Assembly: GCA_036490175.1 (NCBI GenBank)
Contig: DASXEJ010000119.1
Location: 28,728-92,727 of the forward strand
Length of the DNA stretch: 64,000 nucleotides
Origin: Pirellulales bacterium
Lineage (GTDB): Bacteria > Planctomycetota > Planctomycetia > Pirellulales > JACPPG01
Direction of reading: 5' to 3'
Part shown: positions 27,828 to 37,860 of the stretch, piece after piece
Layout of the letters: the number at the start of each line of letters is the position of its first letter
Position numbering within the stretch: position 1 is the stretch's first letter
Program-made: the position numbers and the translations under genes
Notes under the pieces: model-generated
Database searches by the model: none
What the model was told of the DNA's origin: nothing
The model's input: only the letters and a program-made list of their open reading frames with translations

Positions 27828-28943
27828 TTAGCGAGTCATCGTCGGATCGGAGGGCAAGCCAGTGCCCAGCGCGTTGGTCGCTGGTGTCGCAGGCATCGCC
27901 GTACCCGGTGCCGAGGAATACGCCTCGTCATACCCGGCAGGATGAACGCCAGAACCGGTTGCCCCGTATCCGCTCGGCACACTGCCGCCTTGCGAAGTGG
28001 GCACATAGTCCGACGTGCCGCCAGGGCGGTACGGAGCACTCGCCGAGGGCGCGGTCGAAGACGCGGGGGTCGTCGGATAAGCCGATCCCTGGTACGCACC
28101 CGCACCAGCAGCCGCCGGCGTCGTGGCGGCTGGATAAGACGAGCTAGCGGCCGGGCTGGTGTAGCCATTCGAGGCCGGGGCCGAACTGCCGTAGGGCGAG
28201 TACCGGCTATCGGCAGTCTGTGCGACAGGGCTACCGCTGGCGGTGCCCGCGTACGGAGCGGTATCGCTAGGCGGCGGGCTCGTCCCTGTCGGGGGCGCCC
28301 AACTCTGCGTGGCGCCCGTGGCTGGTGGCGTCCATGCCTGTGCGGCGCCACTGGCCGGATAGCTCGAAGCAGTCTGCGGATAAGCGCCCGTGGCTGCGGG
28401 CTGTCCATAGGCACCGGCCGCCGGAGCTCCATAGGCGGCGGGCGTCGCCGGGGCACCGTAAGCACCTGCCCCGGCAGTAGCAGTGCTGTTGTATAAGCCT
28501 TCTTGAGGAGCCGCAGCCGCGGCACCGGTGCTTGGATAACCGGCCGCTGGCGTAGTGCCCGCTCCCGCCAAGTTACCAGCACCCGCGCCATAGGTCGAAG
28601 CTGTTCCATAAGCGGACGGGCTGCCTGGATAGGCAGTTGCCGCGGCGCCGGCCGCTTCAGGATACAAACCCGCACCGGTCGTCGCGGCGGACGCCTGAGG
28701 CGCGTAGTTGTTGCCTACGTTGTACGCAGGTGTTTGTGTGGAGGGCATGGCAACGCCACCAGCAGCGTTGCCCGTATAACTTCCGGGTGTCGCGGCGGCG
28801 CCCGGCACGGCGGCGCTACCAGGATAGGCCTGCGAAACGGCCGGATCTTTTTTAGCCCACGGCCAAGTGGCGCCGCTTTGGCAACCTGTCAACGCCACGG
28901 CCACAAGGCTGAGGATTACTGCTTGCGCGACCGGAAAATACAT
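27828..28943 (-). CDS. Low-complexity Ala/Pro/Thr/Tyr-rich lipoprotein
   Basis: 371 residues. The signal sequence ends at the lipobox ALTGC. The rest is nearly all Ala, Gly, Pro, Ser, Thr and Tyr (for instance AAGAYGQPAATGAYP), with no globular domain. It is probably an extended, surface-exposed envelope protein. It converges on the phosphatase gene with 7 bp between stop codons. Function unknown. Confidence 0.7.
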   Translation of the reverse strand: MYFPVAQAVILSLVAVALTGCQSGATWPWAKKDPAVSQAYPGSAAVPGAAATPGSYTGNAAGGVAMPSTQTPAYNVGNNYAPQASAATTGAGLYPEAAGAAATAYPGSPSAYGTASTYGAGAGNLAGAGTTPAAGYPSTGAAAAAPQEGLYNSTATAGAGAYGAPATPAAYGAPAAGAYGQPAATGAYPQTASSYPASGAAQAWTPPATGATQSWAPPTGTSPPPSDTAPYAGTASGSPVAQTADSRYSPYGSSAPASNGYTSPAASSSYPAATTPAAAGAGAYQGSAYPTTPASSTAPSASAPYRPGGTSDYVPTSQGGSVPSGYGATGSGVHPAGYDEAYSSAPGTAMPATPATNALGTGLPSDPTMTR

Positions 28944-29342
28944 GGCTCGCTCGCCCTGTTACTTGAGATATGGCAGGGAACCCATCGGCCGTCCGGCTTC
29001 CGTGCCGCGCCGCTGGACCACTGTTGTCCCTGAGATTTGACAGATGTGCTCAATCGAGTGAATCGAGCGCAAGCCCAACCCGCTAGATTGTCATAGAGAC
29101 AGTATCGGACGACGGCACCGCTTCTCTCGATTCAATCGCGCAAACAAGCACGATTGACAGAGAGCACGCCACGGGCGCAACCGGGCGGGGATTATAGAGG
29201 CCCGCGACGGCACGTCAACGGCAATATCCGCCGGTACCTGCGCGGTAGCGATGTTCCGCTAGCAGTCGGAAGCACACGCGGCTGACGCGCATCACGTTGT
29301 GCAACGCGCCGTGGTGCTGTTAACGGACTAGCGTTTGGCAGA
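28944..29342. other. Intergenic region upstream of the lipoprotein gene
   Basis: About 400 bp between two minus-strand genes. It holds the lipoprotein promoter and the end of the sod transcript. No strong hairpin or small gene was seen. Confidence 0.4.
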
Positions 29343-29954
29343 CTAGCGTTTGGCGGCCGCGTAGCGTTCGGCAACGGCCGGCCAATTAACCACGTTCCAA
29401 AATGCGGCGGCATAGTCGGGCCGGCGATTTTGGTACTTCAGGTAGTACGCGTGCTCCCACACGTCCAAGCCCAGGACGGGCGTGTTGCCGTGCATCAGCG
29501 GGCTGTCTTGATTAGGTGTGCTCTCGACCAGGAGCTTGCCCCCGGGACCTACGCTGAGCCAAGCCCAACCGCTGCCGAAGCGTGTGGCCGCGGCATTGGC
29601 AAAGGCCTCTTTGAAGGGATCAAAACCACCCAGGTCGGCCTTGATGGCATCGGCCAACGCGCCCGACGGTTGGCCGCCAGCATGTGGCGCCATGATGGTC
29701 CAGAACAAAGAATGGTTGGCGTGGCCGCCACCGTTATTGCGGACCACGGTGCGAATGTTTTCCGGAACCTTGTCGATCGCCGCCACCAGCGCCTCGATGG
29801 ACTGGTTGCCCAACTCCGTTCCCTGAATCGCGTTATTCAGATTCGTCACGTACGCGGCATGATGCTTGTCGTGATGGATCTCCATCGTCCGCGCGTCGAT
29901 ATGGGGCTCTAAGGCGTCAAAGGCGTACGGGAGGTTGGGTACGGTATAAGCCAT
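29343..29954 (-). CDS. Fe/Mn superoxide dismutase
   Basis: 203 residues from the ATG at 29954, with GGAGAT upstream. The four metal ligands are in place: H27 (MEIHHDKHH), H81 ([11 protein letters not shown]), and D164 and H168 (DVWEHAYY). It converts superoxide to oxygen and hydrogen peroxide in the cytoplasm. The sequence context ([25 protein letters not shown]) is more typical of Mn-dependent enzymes, but metal choice cannot be settled by eye. Confidence 0.93.
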   Translation of the reverse strand: MAYTVPNLPYAFDALEPHIDARTMEIHHDKHHAAYVTNLNNAIQGTELGNQSIEALVAAIDKVPENIRTVVRNNGGGHANHSLFWTIMAPHAGGQPSGALADAIKADLGGFDPFKEAFANAAATRFGSGWAWLSVGPGGKLLVESTPNQDSPLMHGNTPVLGLDVWEHAYYLKYQNRRPDYAAAFWNVVNWPAVAERYAAAKR

Positions 29955-30257
29955 GGCTGGTATCTCCAAAGCGAGCGATTGCGCTCAGTAATCTTGCTTC
30001 CGCGCGCAGCATACCCGATCGCGCAGCCGCTGGCAATCAGCCGCAAGATGGGGCTTTTCGACGCCGTCCAGCCGCCGGCTCGCACCGGATCGAGTGCGAA
30101 GCCAGGTGCGCATTTGTGTGCCGCCGAGGGCTTATCCCACCGTGCAAATCCGCGATCAATTCGTGACCGTGATGCAGACAAATCGCGGCAAGCATCGACG
30201 CTGTAACGCGCGCGTCGTTCGTTGGCAGCACACTTATTGCTCGGGCCGCGGGCGCGC
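29955..30257. other. Intergenic region between sod and the GGDEF gene
   Basis: About 300 bp. It contains the sod ribosome-binding site at the left end. Nothing else is recognised. Confidence 0.4.
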
Positions 30258-32513
30258 TTACTTCTTCGCCCGCCACGGATTGAGCAGGTTTCTCGCCCGT
30301 CGCAATACGCCCCCTTCGCTGATGGGATCGACCGCCATCAAGTAGGCGCGCAGGCTGATCAATAGCTGCCGCGCGCGCTCGTCGACAGTTCGCTGCCTGC
30401 GCTCGCGGGATTTTTCTGGCCGAATCACGACCTTGATCAACGTTCGCAAAAACACGTCGTGCTTGCGGCCGTCGGGCGTTTCGTGCTTGTCGCGCTCCTC
30501 GCGGAACTCGAGTTCCATCGTGAAGCGCGTCGGACGTTCCGACGTCGAAAGAAAGGGTCGAGCCGGCGGTCCGCACGTCACGGCCAGCACGACGCGGGTA
30601 TCCTTCAGATCGATGACCGTAGCATGATGGTCCGCGATAAACCCGCGCAGTTTTTCCACGCTGACGTTTAGCGGAACATGGCTGGCCATCTGCTGCTCGA
30701 TCAGTGCTTCGCCGGCCGTAAACTTGCACTTCACGCGAACCAGCGGCTTGTCGGCCGTTTCCTGGCCGGAACCCAATTGCACGACCTTGTTGCGGCCCTC
30801 CTCTTTGGCCACCAACAGGGCGCGATCGGCACGGCGCAGCATCGTGTCGGGCGTATCGCCGGGTTGCATCTCGGTCACGCCGAAACTGGCCGTGACTTTC
30901 TTGCCACCCATGGATTCGTGTTGCGTGCGGGCAAACGCCGTGCGCAACTGGTCGGCACGGCGAAAGACGGTCGCACTATCGCAATCCGCGCAGAGCATGA
31001 CGAATTCTTCGCCCCCATAGCGCGCCACGAGATCGCCTGAACGGCAGGATCCCTTCAGCACGGCCGCAAAGGCGCGGATAACTTCGTCGCCGGCCTGGTG
31101 ACCGTAAACATCGTTGACTTGCTTGAATAAATCGATGTCGGTGATGATCAGGCTGCAGGACTTTTTACTTTCAGTATGCGAGGTGACGAATACGTCGAAC
31201 AAGTGATCGAATTCGGCGCGGTTGGCCAGCTGCGTCAAAGGATCGCGGGTAGCGATGTCTCGTAGATTCTGACAGTGCTCCTGCAAACTGGCCTCGTGCG
31301 AGGCATCGTGCAACAACACCACCAGTCCCTGCGGCGTGCCATCTTCGGACATCACGGGCGAGGCCTGGGCCTTGACGCTGATGATGTGCCCTTCGGCATT
31401 TCGCAAATTGACTCGCCCCGCCCAGGCCGTGCGCGTCGTCAGGGCATAGGCCATGGGGCATTGCTCGTCATGGATCACGCAGCCGTTTTCGTTGCGCAAA
31501 TGCAACAGTGTCGGCGTCCAATTTCGCAGGTAGGCGCTCTCGGCCGACAGCCCGGTAAGTCGCTCTGCCCCGGGATTCCAGCGGATGACGCGCAGCGCGG
31601 CGTCCAGAAAGATCGTCGCGTCGTCCATCTGTTCGACTAGCCGCTCTTGGAACAGAGGCAATTGGTACAACTGCGGCGACGGCGCCTCGCCATCATTCAA
31701 CTTCCATATCGCGTTGACTTCCTTCGGATCGAGCTGCTGCAGCCAACGGCGCGGCACCAGTTCCAATAACTTCGACTCGTTGCTGTCGTGCAACTCGCAA
31801 AACGATTTTACGAGCCGCGGATCAAACTGCCGACCGGACCATTGGTACAGCTCTTGAAACGCCCGCTCGCGCGACAGGGCAGGCCGGTAGATCTGCTCGG
31901 ACGTCATTGAATCGAACGCATCCACGATGGCCACGATCCGCGACCCCAAAGGAATGTTCTCGCCAATGATCCCTTGCCCGCGTTTGCTGCCGTCGAACCA
32001 GGCGGGCGTGTACAGCAGGATGTCCTGCAAAGTCTTCGATGCGCAGCAGCTGCGCAGAATCTCGAGCCCGACCAGCCAATGGCCGTCGATCACCGCCACT
32101 TCCTGCGCGAACAGCGGTCCCGGCTTATTGAGAATTGCCTCGGGCACCCCGATCTTGCCGACGTCGTGCAACAGTGCCGCGACTTCGATCTCGTCACGTC
32201 GCTCGGGCGGTAACCCGATGCGATGCACCCAGGCCGAGCATGTCAGTGCCACCCGCAGACAATGCATGGCCGTGGGTTCGTGCTTCCACTTGAGCGCCGT
32301 GTACAAGCTGCTGGCCAGACCCAGCCGCACCTGGATCAGTGCGTTCTCTTGTGTGGTCGTTAGTTTGAGCGGCGCATTCCGCGCCCCGTGCGGCGTCTCT
32401 TCGAGATCGGAAAGCAACTTCGAAAGCTCGCCGAGCCGTTCGATGTTGGCCACGCCCACGGCGCCGCTATCGACCGTCGGCGCACCCGGCTGAATCTGAG
32501 GGGAAGGGTCCAT
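30258..32513 (-). CDS. HD-domain, PAS and GGDEF signalling protein
   Basis: 751 residues from the ATG at 32513; the frame stays open to 32753, but that leader looks non-coding. An HD domain lies at about 75-245, with H84, the HD pair at 116-117 and GKIG at 119-122. Where HD-GYP proteins read HHERWDGSGYP, this one reads YTPAWFDGSKRGQ, so c-di-GMP hydrolysis is doubtful. A PAS domain covers about 295-410. The GGDEF domain has GGEEF at 500-504 and an RxxD inhibitory site at 491-494, consistent with active, feedback-inhibited c-di-GMP synthesis. The C-terminal 150 residues are unassigned. Confidence 0.85.
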   Translation of the reverse strand: MDPSPQIQPGAPTVDSGAVGVANIERLGELSKLLSDLEETPHGARNAPLKLTTTQENALIQVRLGLASSLYTALKWKHEPTAMHCLRVALTCSAWVHRIGLPPERRDEIEVAALLHDVGKIGVPEAILNKPGPLFAQEVAVIDGHWLVGLEILRSCCASKTLQDILLYTPAWFDGSKRGQGIIGENIPLGSRIVAIVDAFDSMTSEQIYRPALSRERAFQELYQWSGRQFDPRLVKSFCELHDSNESKLLELVPRRWLQQLDPKEVNAIWKLNDGEAPSPQLYQLPLFQERLVEQMDDATIFLDAALRVIRWNPGAERLTGLSAESAYLRNWTPTLLHLRNENGCVIHDEQCPMAYALTTRTAWAGRVNLRNAEGHIISVKAQASPVMSEDGTPQGLVVLLHDASHEASLQEHCQNLRDIATRDPLTQLANRAEFDHLFDVFVTSHTESKKSCSLIITDIDLFKQVNDVYGHQAGDEVIRAFAAVLKGSCRSGDLVARYGGEEFVMLCADCDSATVFRRADQLRTAFARTQHESMGGKKVTASFGVTEMQPGDTPDTMLRRADRALLVAKEEGRNKVVQLGSGQETADKPLVRVKCKFTAGEALIEQQMASHVPLNVSVEKLRGFIADHHATVIDLKDTRVVLAVTCGPPARPFLSTSERPTRFTMELEFREERDKHETPDGRKHDVFLRTLIKVVIRPEKSRERRQRTVDERARQLLISLRAYLMAVDPISEGGVLRRARNLLNPWRAKK

Positions 32514-32918
32514 CGCAAGTATCCAGAACAAGGCGCGTGATCTCTCGACCGGCGGACGCGATCGAACTGCTTTCGCCCCACGGCGCCCCGACGCGTCCGC
32601 CACTGGAAAAAATAGGTCGCGACGCACCCGGTTGCTGGCCAATCTTGGCCCGCACGACAAGAAGCGAGGCGACGGCCGACGGCGTCGCGCCGGGTGAAAG
32701 GGTTCGAGGGATTGTGCCAACGGCGACCGGCAATGCGAGGGGCATTGCACCACCCCCGGTTGCTCCGGCCCACCGGCCTCGGGCGCGCACGCGCGGCGCT
32801 TGCGAAACGTTGTCCAGCGACTTAATGTGATGCCTTCGTGATTGTCGGATCAAGGCGGCGTCTGTTGCTCTGCTGCGCCGCGCAGCCGCGCCACCCCAGA
32901 AACACAAGCGAGGTCGAC
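32514..32918. other. GC-rich divergent intergenic region
   Basis: About 400 bp between divergent genes, very GC-rich and therefore open in several frames. None of these frames has family features. Confidence 0.4.
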
Positions 32919-33785
32919 GTGAGGCTGATAACTTTCCAGGGTCCGCTCGGGCCGCGTGTGGGGGCCGTGCGCGATGGCCGTTACGTGGACCTGGAGCGCG
33001 TCGATCCCACGCTCCCCCGTTCGATCAAGGAATTTCTGGCCGGCGGTGACGAAATGCTGCGCCGGGCCGCCAAAGCGCAAACGTTTGGCGAGACGATCGA
33101 TCCGCGCACAGTGCAGCTTTTGGCGCCCGTACCTGATCCGCAAAAGGTGATCTGCGTGGGGCTGAACTATGCCGATCACGCGCGGGAAAGTGGCGTCGAG
33201 CCGCCGCCCGAGCCGGTGATCTTCAACAAGTTTGCCACCGCGGTGGCCGCTCACGAGAGCACGGTTCTCTTGCCGCCAGAAAGTCAGGAAGTCGATTACG
33301 AAGCCGAGTTGGTCGTCGTCATGGGCCGTCGCGCACGGCGCGTCTCGGTGGCAGACGCCGCGCAGTACATCGGCGGGTATTGCGTCGGAAACGATGTTTC
33401 GGCGCGCGATTGGCAAATCGGCAAGCCGGGCAAGCAATGGCTGCTGGGAAAAACGTTCGACGGGTTTGCGCCGTTTGGCCCGGCGCTAGTCACGCCTGAC
33501 GAAATCGGCGATCCCGGCCAATTGCGCATTCAATGCCGGGTGAACGGTCAGGTGCTACAGGATTCGAATACGAACCAACTCATCTTTTCCGTGCCGCAAG
33601 TCGTGGCTTACGTGTCGCAGGTCTGCACACTGCTACCCGGTGATGTCATCTTTACAGGAACTCCGCCGGGCGTCGGCTTCGCCCGTACGCCTCCCATCTT
33701 TTTGAAGCCGGGTGACGTCGCCGAGGTCGAGATCGATCGTGTCGGGCTGCTGCGCAACACATTCGCCGCGGATGCCAAGAGCTAA
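32919..33785 (+). CDS. Fumarylacetoacetate-hydrolase-family protein
   Basis: 288 residues from a GTG at 32919 (GAGGT a few bases upstream), where the typical N-terminal strand VRLITFQGPLGPRVGAV begins; an ATG at 32838 adds an unlikely leader. The C-terminal FAH domain has metal-ligand segments YEAELVVVMG and GNDVSARDWQ, the KTFDGFAPFGPALVTP loop, and GDVIFTGTPPGVG. Family members cleave or decarboxylate beta-diketo acids, often in aromatic-compound breakdown. No pathway genes lie nearby, so the substrate is unknown. Confidence 0.88.
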   Translation: MRLITFQGPLGPRVGAVRDGRYVDLERVDPTLPRSIKEFLAGGDEMLRRAAKAQTFGETIDPRTVQLLAPVPDPQKVICVGLNYADHARESGVEPPPEPVIFNKFATAVAAHESTVLLPPESQEVDYEAELVVVMGRRARRVSVADAAQYIGGYCVGNDVSARDWQIGKPGKQWLLGKTFDGFAPFGPALVTPDEIGDPGQLRIQCRVNGQVLQDSNTNQLIFSVPQVVAYVSQVCTLLPGDVIFTGTPPGVGFARTPPIFLKPGDVAEVEIDRVGLLRNTFAADAKS

Positions 33786-33839
33786 GACACTGTGCCGACC
33801 GCAAGATCGATCGCGGTTGGTGCCCGATCGTGGCGAGCT

Positions 33840-34595
33840 TCAGCACGCGTCGAGATGTGCCCCAGGATTCTGCTCGGCAGGGGGCATCCTTAACAGCGCC
33901 TGTTTCCAATCTCGCGCGCTGGGAAGGTGCAGCGAGAAGCTGGTCTCTTCTTGCACGGTCTCTTCGGCTTCCTGGCTACCGCGCGTGCGCCAGGCGCGCA
34001 ACGCGGACCACAGCTTCATGTGCCACGAGGGGTGCGGAGCCGGGTCGAGCTGTTGCCAACGGAACGAGTCTATGAAACGACCCGCACCATGCACAAACCG
34101 TTCGGGAACCGGAGATCGGCACGCCACCAGGAACAAGCTGCGTGGAAAGTCGACGTCTCCCTGCCAGCCCACGATGGCGCCGTCGAGATTGGCCGTCAGC
34201 CGTTCGAGACCCAGCGGCGTGAGTACACGCGATAATCCCTCCTGCGGCCGGGCATCGCCAATGTCGGCCGTGACCAGTAGCAGGCCGCCGGGCTCTAACA
34301 GTGGCAAGACGTACCGCAACAGCTCGGCCGTCTCGTCGAAGCGCTTGACCAGATCCAGGCACAACAAGGTGCGCAGCGAGCCACGCTCGATCAACACGCT
34401 GGGGATCAGCAGCTCGCAATCGCCGAAGCGCGTGGCGGGCACACGACAGTCGAGCGCCACCTTGCCGGCAAACTGGCGACGCATCCAATGACGCGCCTCG
34501 GCGCTCGAATGGTCGGTGGCGACGTTCGCGACCGGCCCCTCAAGGTCGAGCGTGGCGGCAGCGGCCGTCAGGAATTGTTGCACGCAATCGCGCAT
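33840..34595 (-). CDS. Methyltransferase-like protein with degenerate SAM motif
   Basis: 251 residues. The central part (CLDLVKRFDETAELLRYVLP, then LLEPGGLLLVTADI) has the post-I and motif II-III arrangement of class I SAM-dependent methyltransferases. However, the glycine-rich motif I expected near residues 20-30 is not seen (ANVATDHSSAEARHW instead), so catalytic ability is doubtful. The C-terminal 80 residues carry an Arg/Trp-rich then Glu-rich stretch. It converges on the FAH gene. Function unknown. Confidence 0.6.
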   Translation of the reverse strand: MRDCVQQFLTAAAATLDLEGPVANVATDHSSAEARHWMRRQFAGKVALDCRVPATRFGDCELLIPSVLIERGSLRTLLCLDLVKRFDETAELLRYVLPLLEPGGLLLVTADIGDARPQEGLSRVLTPLGLERLTANLDGAIVGWQGDVDFPRSLFLVACRSPVPERFVHGAGRFIDSFRWQQLDPAPHPSWHMKLWSALRAWRTRGSQEAEETVQEETSFSLHLPSARDWKQALLRMPPAEQNPGAHLDAC

Positions 34596-34953
34596 AGCGC
34601 CTCTCCGGTTTTTTCTGGGCGAGGGAAATTAGCGAAGCGTGGGCAGACGGTCAATCCGAATGCGATTGCGCCAGCATTGCTAGCGGTGCAGCACTGTTAA
34701 CACGAGTGATGGCGTCGCTGAAAAACGTCCCGGTGCCAACACGTGCGGCGCGTTTCTTTGAAAGTGCAGAGCAAGGTGCCGGCGCGCCGAAAGTCACAAT
34801 GGGCTCGTCGCGCTGCGGCGCCTGCTGGCATGTCTCGCGCTGTTTCCCTTCCGTTCGCGGCCGTCGACCTGCCGGAACTGCCCGCCGGCCCCCCCAGTGC
34901 CCAGCTGCGGCTGCCAACACCCAACCGACCACCTCACGCCCCCAGCGATTTAT
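34596..34953. other. Divergent intergenic region
   Basis: About 360 bp. Several GC-rich frames are open, but none shows codon or family signals. No clear promoter or hairpin was recognised. Confidence 0.4.
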
Positions 34954-36081
34954 ATGGTTCAGTTTTTTCGTTCCCGACAAGGCGATGATCGACGACGACG
35001 CGTAGTGGCCGACGAAGGGACCGGCGCCGCCGGCACGCCGGTCGCCAAGTCGACCGCCGCCAATCGATCGTCCGCGCGACGTTATCCGGCCGAGTCGCTG
35101 CGCGAACATCAACCGCGATTGATCGATTTCATTCCGCAGAAACTGCCCAAGCTGATTCTGCTGCTCGCGCTTGGGCTAACGGTCATCGCCGGGATCGAAG
35201 CCGCCTATGCCACCAATGCCTTGCGCGTCGCCGAACATCATTTGCCGACGTTCGATCTGACGGCCGAGGGGAGCCTGAACAACTGGTTCACATCCTTGAC
35301 ACTGGATCTGGCCGCCGTGGTGGCCCTGGTGGTGTATTCGCTGCGCCGCCATCGGCTGGACGACTATCACGGCCACTACCGCATCTGGTTGTGGGTGGCC
35401 GCTTGCTGGCTGTGGCTGTCAGTCGACGAAGCCGCCAGCCTTCACGAGAGCGTGCAAACGACGCTGCGCGAATTCGCCGGACAGTCATTGCGCGAAACCG
35501 AAATGATCTGGGTCGGTTTCTACGCCTTGGTCGTCGGCGGGATCACATTGCGGCTGGTCTTCGAGCTGCGGAGCTGTATCTCGTCGCTCGTGGCCCTGAC
35601 GATCTCCGGCGTAACATTTGCCACGGCGCTGGCCGCGCACTTCGGCTTCTTGCCTCCCAATGTGGCCGAATATGGCGTTCTGATCGAAGAAGGCTGCGAG
35701 ATGGGGGGGAGTCTGCTGCTGCTGTTTTCGATGTGCCTCTATGCCCGCCACGTGATTCTCGATTCGCAAGGGCTGGTGGCCGCGAAGCCGGCCAAGGCGC
35801 CCAAGGAAGCCAAGGCCGAAGCAGCCGCCGGACGCCGCAGCCTGTGGGGCCGCAAAGAAAAGGTCGATCAGCCCCACGCCTCGGTACGCCCCTCGTCGAA
35901 GCGCAGCGACCTGGATTCGGTCGAAGCCAAGGCGCACAACGACAACGAGGATGAAGACGACGAGGACGAGGATGGCGAAGGGAACGCCGACAGCGGCCAC
36001 GACGTCCATAATCTGTCGAAGTCCGAGCGCAAGGCCCTTCGCCGCCAGCAAGAGAAGCAGCGCAAGACGCGGCTGGGCTAG
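34954..36081 (+). CDS. Membrane protein with acidic C-terminal tail
   Basis: 375 residues from the ATG at 34954. Five to six hydrophobic segments occupy about 75-290, including WLWLSVDEAASLHESV, in which the Asp, Glu and His lie within the membrane region. A long cytoplasmic tail (about 290-375) has Lys/Ala-rich, then strongly acidic (EDEDDEDEDGEG), then Arg/Lys-rich parts. The gene is 145 bp upstream of gltX on the same strand. No family with a known function is recognised. Confidence 0.72.
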   Translation: MVQFFRSRQGDDRRRRVVADEGTGAAGTPVAKSTAANRSSARRYPAESLREHQPRLIDFIPQKLPKLILLLALGLTVIAGIEAAYATNALRVAEHHLPTFDLTAEGSLNNWFTSLTLDLAAVVALVVYSLRRHRLDDYHGHYRIWLWVAACWLWLSVDEAASLHESVQTTLREFAGQSLRETEMIWVGFYALVVGGITLRLVFELRSCISSLVALTISGVTFATALAAHFGFLPPNVAEYGVLIEEGCEMGGSLLLLFSMCLYARHVILDSQGLVAAKPAKAPKEAKAEAAAGRRSLWGRKEKVDQPHASVRPSSKRSDLDSVEAKAHNDNEDEDDEDEDGEGNADSGHDVHNLSKSERKALRRQQEKQRKTRLG

Positions 36082-36226
36082 TGGCGGGCCGCCGTCACCC
36101 AAACGCTCGTCGAGACTGCTTCTCGGGCATTCGCTCCCCCTTGGACATCGGCGGGGCTCGCGGGTCTAATCGGTCTCGGCCGTCGGCCCGTTGCCCCCGC
36201 CCTGACAGTCTGAGGGAACTCGATCC

Positions 36227-37798
36227 GTGAAAGTGCGCACCCGCTTTGCTCCCAGCCCGACCGGTTACCTGCACATTGGCGGTGTACGGACGGCGCTGTT
36301 CAACTGGCTCTTTACGCGCCGCCACGGTGGGCAGTTCTTGCTGCGGATCGACGATACCGACCAGCAGCGCAATGTCGAGGCGGCGCTGGCGCCCATTTTG
36401 CACGGTTTCAAATGGCTGGGCATCGACTGGGACGAAGGGCCCGACATCGGCGGCCCGCACGCTCCCTACTATCAGTCACAGCGACTGGCGCACTATCAGA
36501 CGGCCGTCGATCGGTTGCTGACCACCGGGCATGCTTACCACGACTACGCCCGGCCCGAGGAAATTGCCGCCGAGCGCGAGGCGGCCGAGCGCGAGAAACG
36601 CGCCTTCCTCTATAGCCGAACGTGGATGGCGGAATCGGCCAGCGACCGCGTCCGCTTCGAGAACGAACGTCGCTCAGCCGTGGTGCGATTGAAGATGCCC
36701 CGCGCGGGCACGCTCGTGATCGACGATCAGATCCGCGGCCAAGTCGAGTTCGAATGGGCCCGCGAGCAGGATCACGTCATTCAGCGCACCGACGGCACCT
36801 GCCTGTACCACCTGGCCAGCGTGGTCGACGATCACGACTTCGATATCACGCACGTGATCCGCGCCGAAGAGCACCTGTCGAACACGCCGCGGCAGATTTT
36901 CATTCTCGAATCGCTCGGCTACCCGCGTCCCGTGTATGCGCATCTGCCGTATGTGGCCGAACCCGGTAGCAAAACCAAGCTCAGCAAGCGCAAGCTCGAC
37001 AAGTATCTGAAGAATCGCGACTTTGCCCAGATCAACGAGCACGGTCGGGCGATCGCGGCCACCTTGGGACTGACCACGGCCGCCGAAACGTTCAATCCCG
37101 TGATCGTCGATTTCTACGAGCAGGTGGGCTACCTGCCCGACGCGATCGTCAATTACCTGGTGCTGTTAGGCTGGTCTCTCGACGAGCGGACCGAGTTCTT
37201 CACGCGGCAGCAGATGATCGACAATTTTTCGCTGGAGCGCGTCAACAAAGCCCCGGCCAGCTTCGACCCGAAAAAGCTGTGGTCCTTTCAGGATCACTAC
37301 ATGCAGGAGCTTTCGGTCGACGAGAAGCTCGACATGACGCTTCCTTATCTCGAGCGTGCCGGCGTGATCGCGACGCCCGCCACGGCCGAAAGTCGGGCGA
37401 AGCTGCGGCAAGTGATCGAAGCCGCCGGTGACCGCATCAAGGTAGCCGGCGACATTCTCGATTTTGAAGATTTCTTTCGCCCCGACGATCAGCTTGACTA
37501 CGATGAGGCGGGTTTCGAAAAGCAACTGCGCGACGAAGAGACCGCGGCCCGGCTCGATCGCTTTCGCGCGCGCTTGGCAGCTGCCCCGGCATTCGACCCG
37601 GCCGCGCTCGAGACTTTATTACAAGCGTTCGTCAGCGAAGAAGAAATTGGCGTCGGTCGGATCATTCATGCGATTCGCCTTGCGGCGACTGGCAAGACTG
37701 TGGGCTTCGGGCTGTTCGAAACACTGGCCATCCTAGGGCGCGAGGCATCGATTGCACGGATTGATCGGGCGCTGGCTCGGCGCGGCAAAACGAGCTAG
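36227..37798 (+). CDS. gltX: Glutamate--tRNA ligase
   Basis: 523 residues. A class I synthetase with the HIGH-type motif in PSPTGYLHIGG (residues 9-19) and the KMSKS-type motif KLSKR at 251-255; the C-terminal anticodon-binding domain is of the helical GltX type. It charges tRNA-Glu in the cytoplasm. Since glnS is present 1.5 kb downstream, this organism probably does not need indirect Gln-tRNA formation, so GltX is likely discriminating. Some planctomycetes carry two gltX genes, and the rest of the genome is not visible here. Confidence 0.95.
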   Translation: MKVRTRFAPSPTGYLHIGGVRTALFNWLFTRRHGGQFLLRIDDTDQQRNVEAALAPILHGFKWLGIDWDEGPDIGGPHAPYYQSQRLAHYQTAVDRLLTTGHAYHDYARPEEIAAEREAAEREKRAFLYSRTWMAESASDRVRFENERRSAVVRLKMPRAGTLVIDDQIRGQVEFEWAREQDHVIQRTDGTCLYHLASVVDDHDFDITHVIRAEEHLSNTPRQIFILESLGYPRPVYAHLPYVAEPGSKTKLSKRKLDKYLKNRDFAQINEHGRAIAATLGLTTAAETFNPVIVDFYEQVGYLPDAIVNYLVLLGWSLDERTEFFTRQQMIDNFSLERVNKAPASFDPKKLWSFQDHYMQELSVDEKLDMTLPYLERAGVIATPATAESRAKLRQVIEAAGDRIKVAGDILDFEDFFRPDDQLDYDEAGFEKQLRDEETAARLDRFRARLAAAPAFDPAALETLLQAFVSEEEIGVGRIIHAIRLAATGKTVGFGLFETLAILGREASIARIDRALARRGKTS

Positions 37799-37860
37799 GG
37801 GCATCGGCTTCGCATTGTTTCGGGCAGCAATGCTCAATAGCCAAGGGCGCGAGGTTATCC

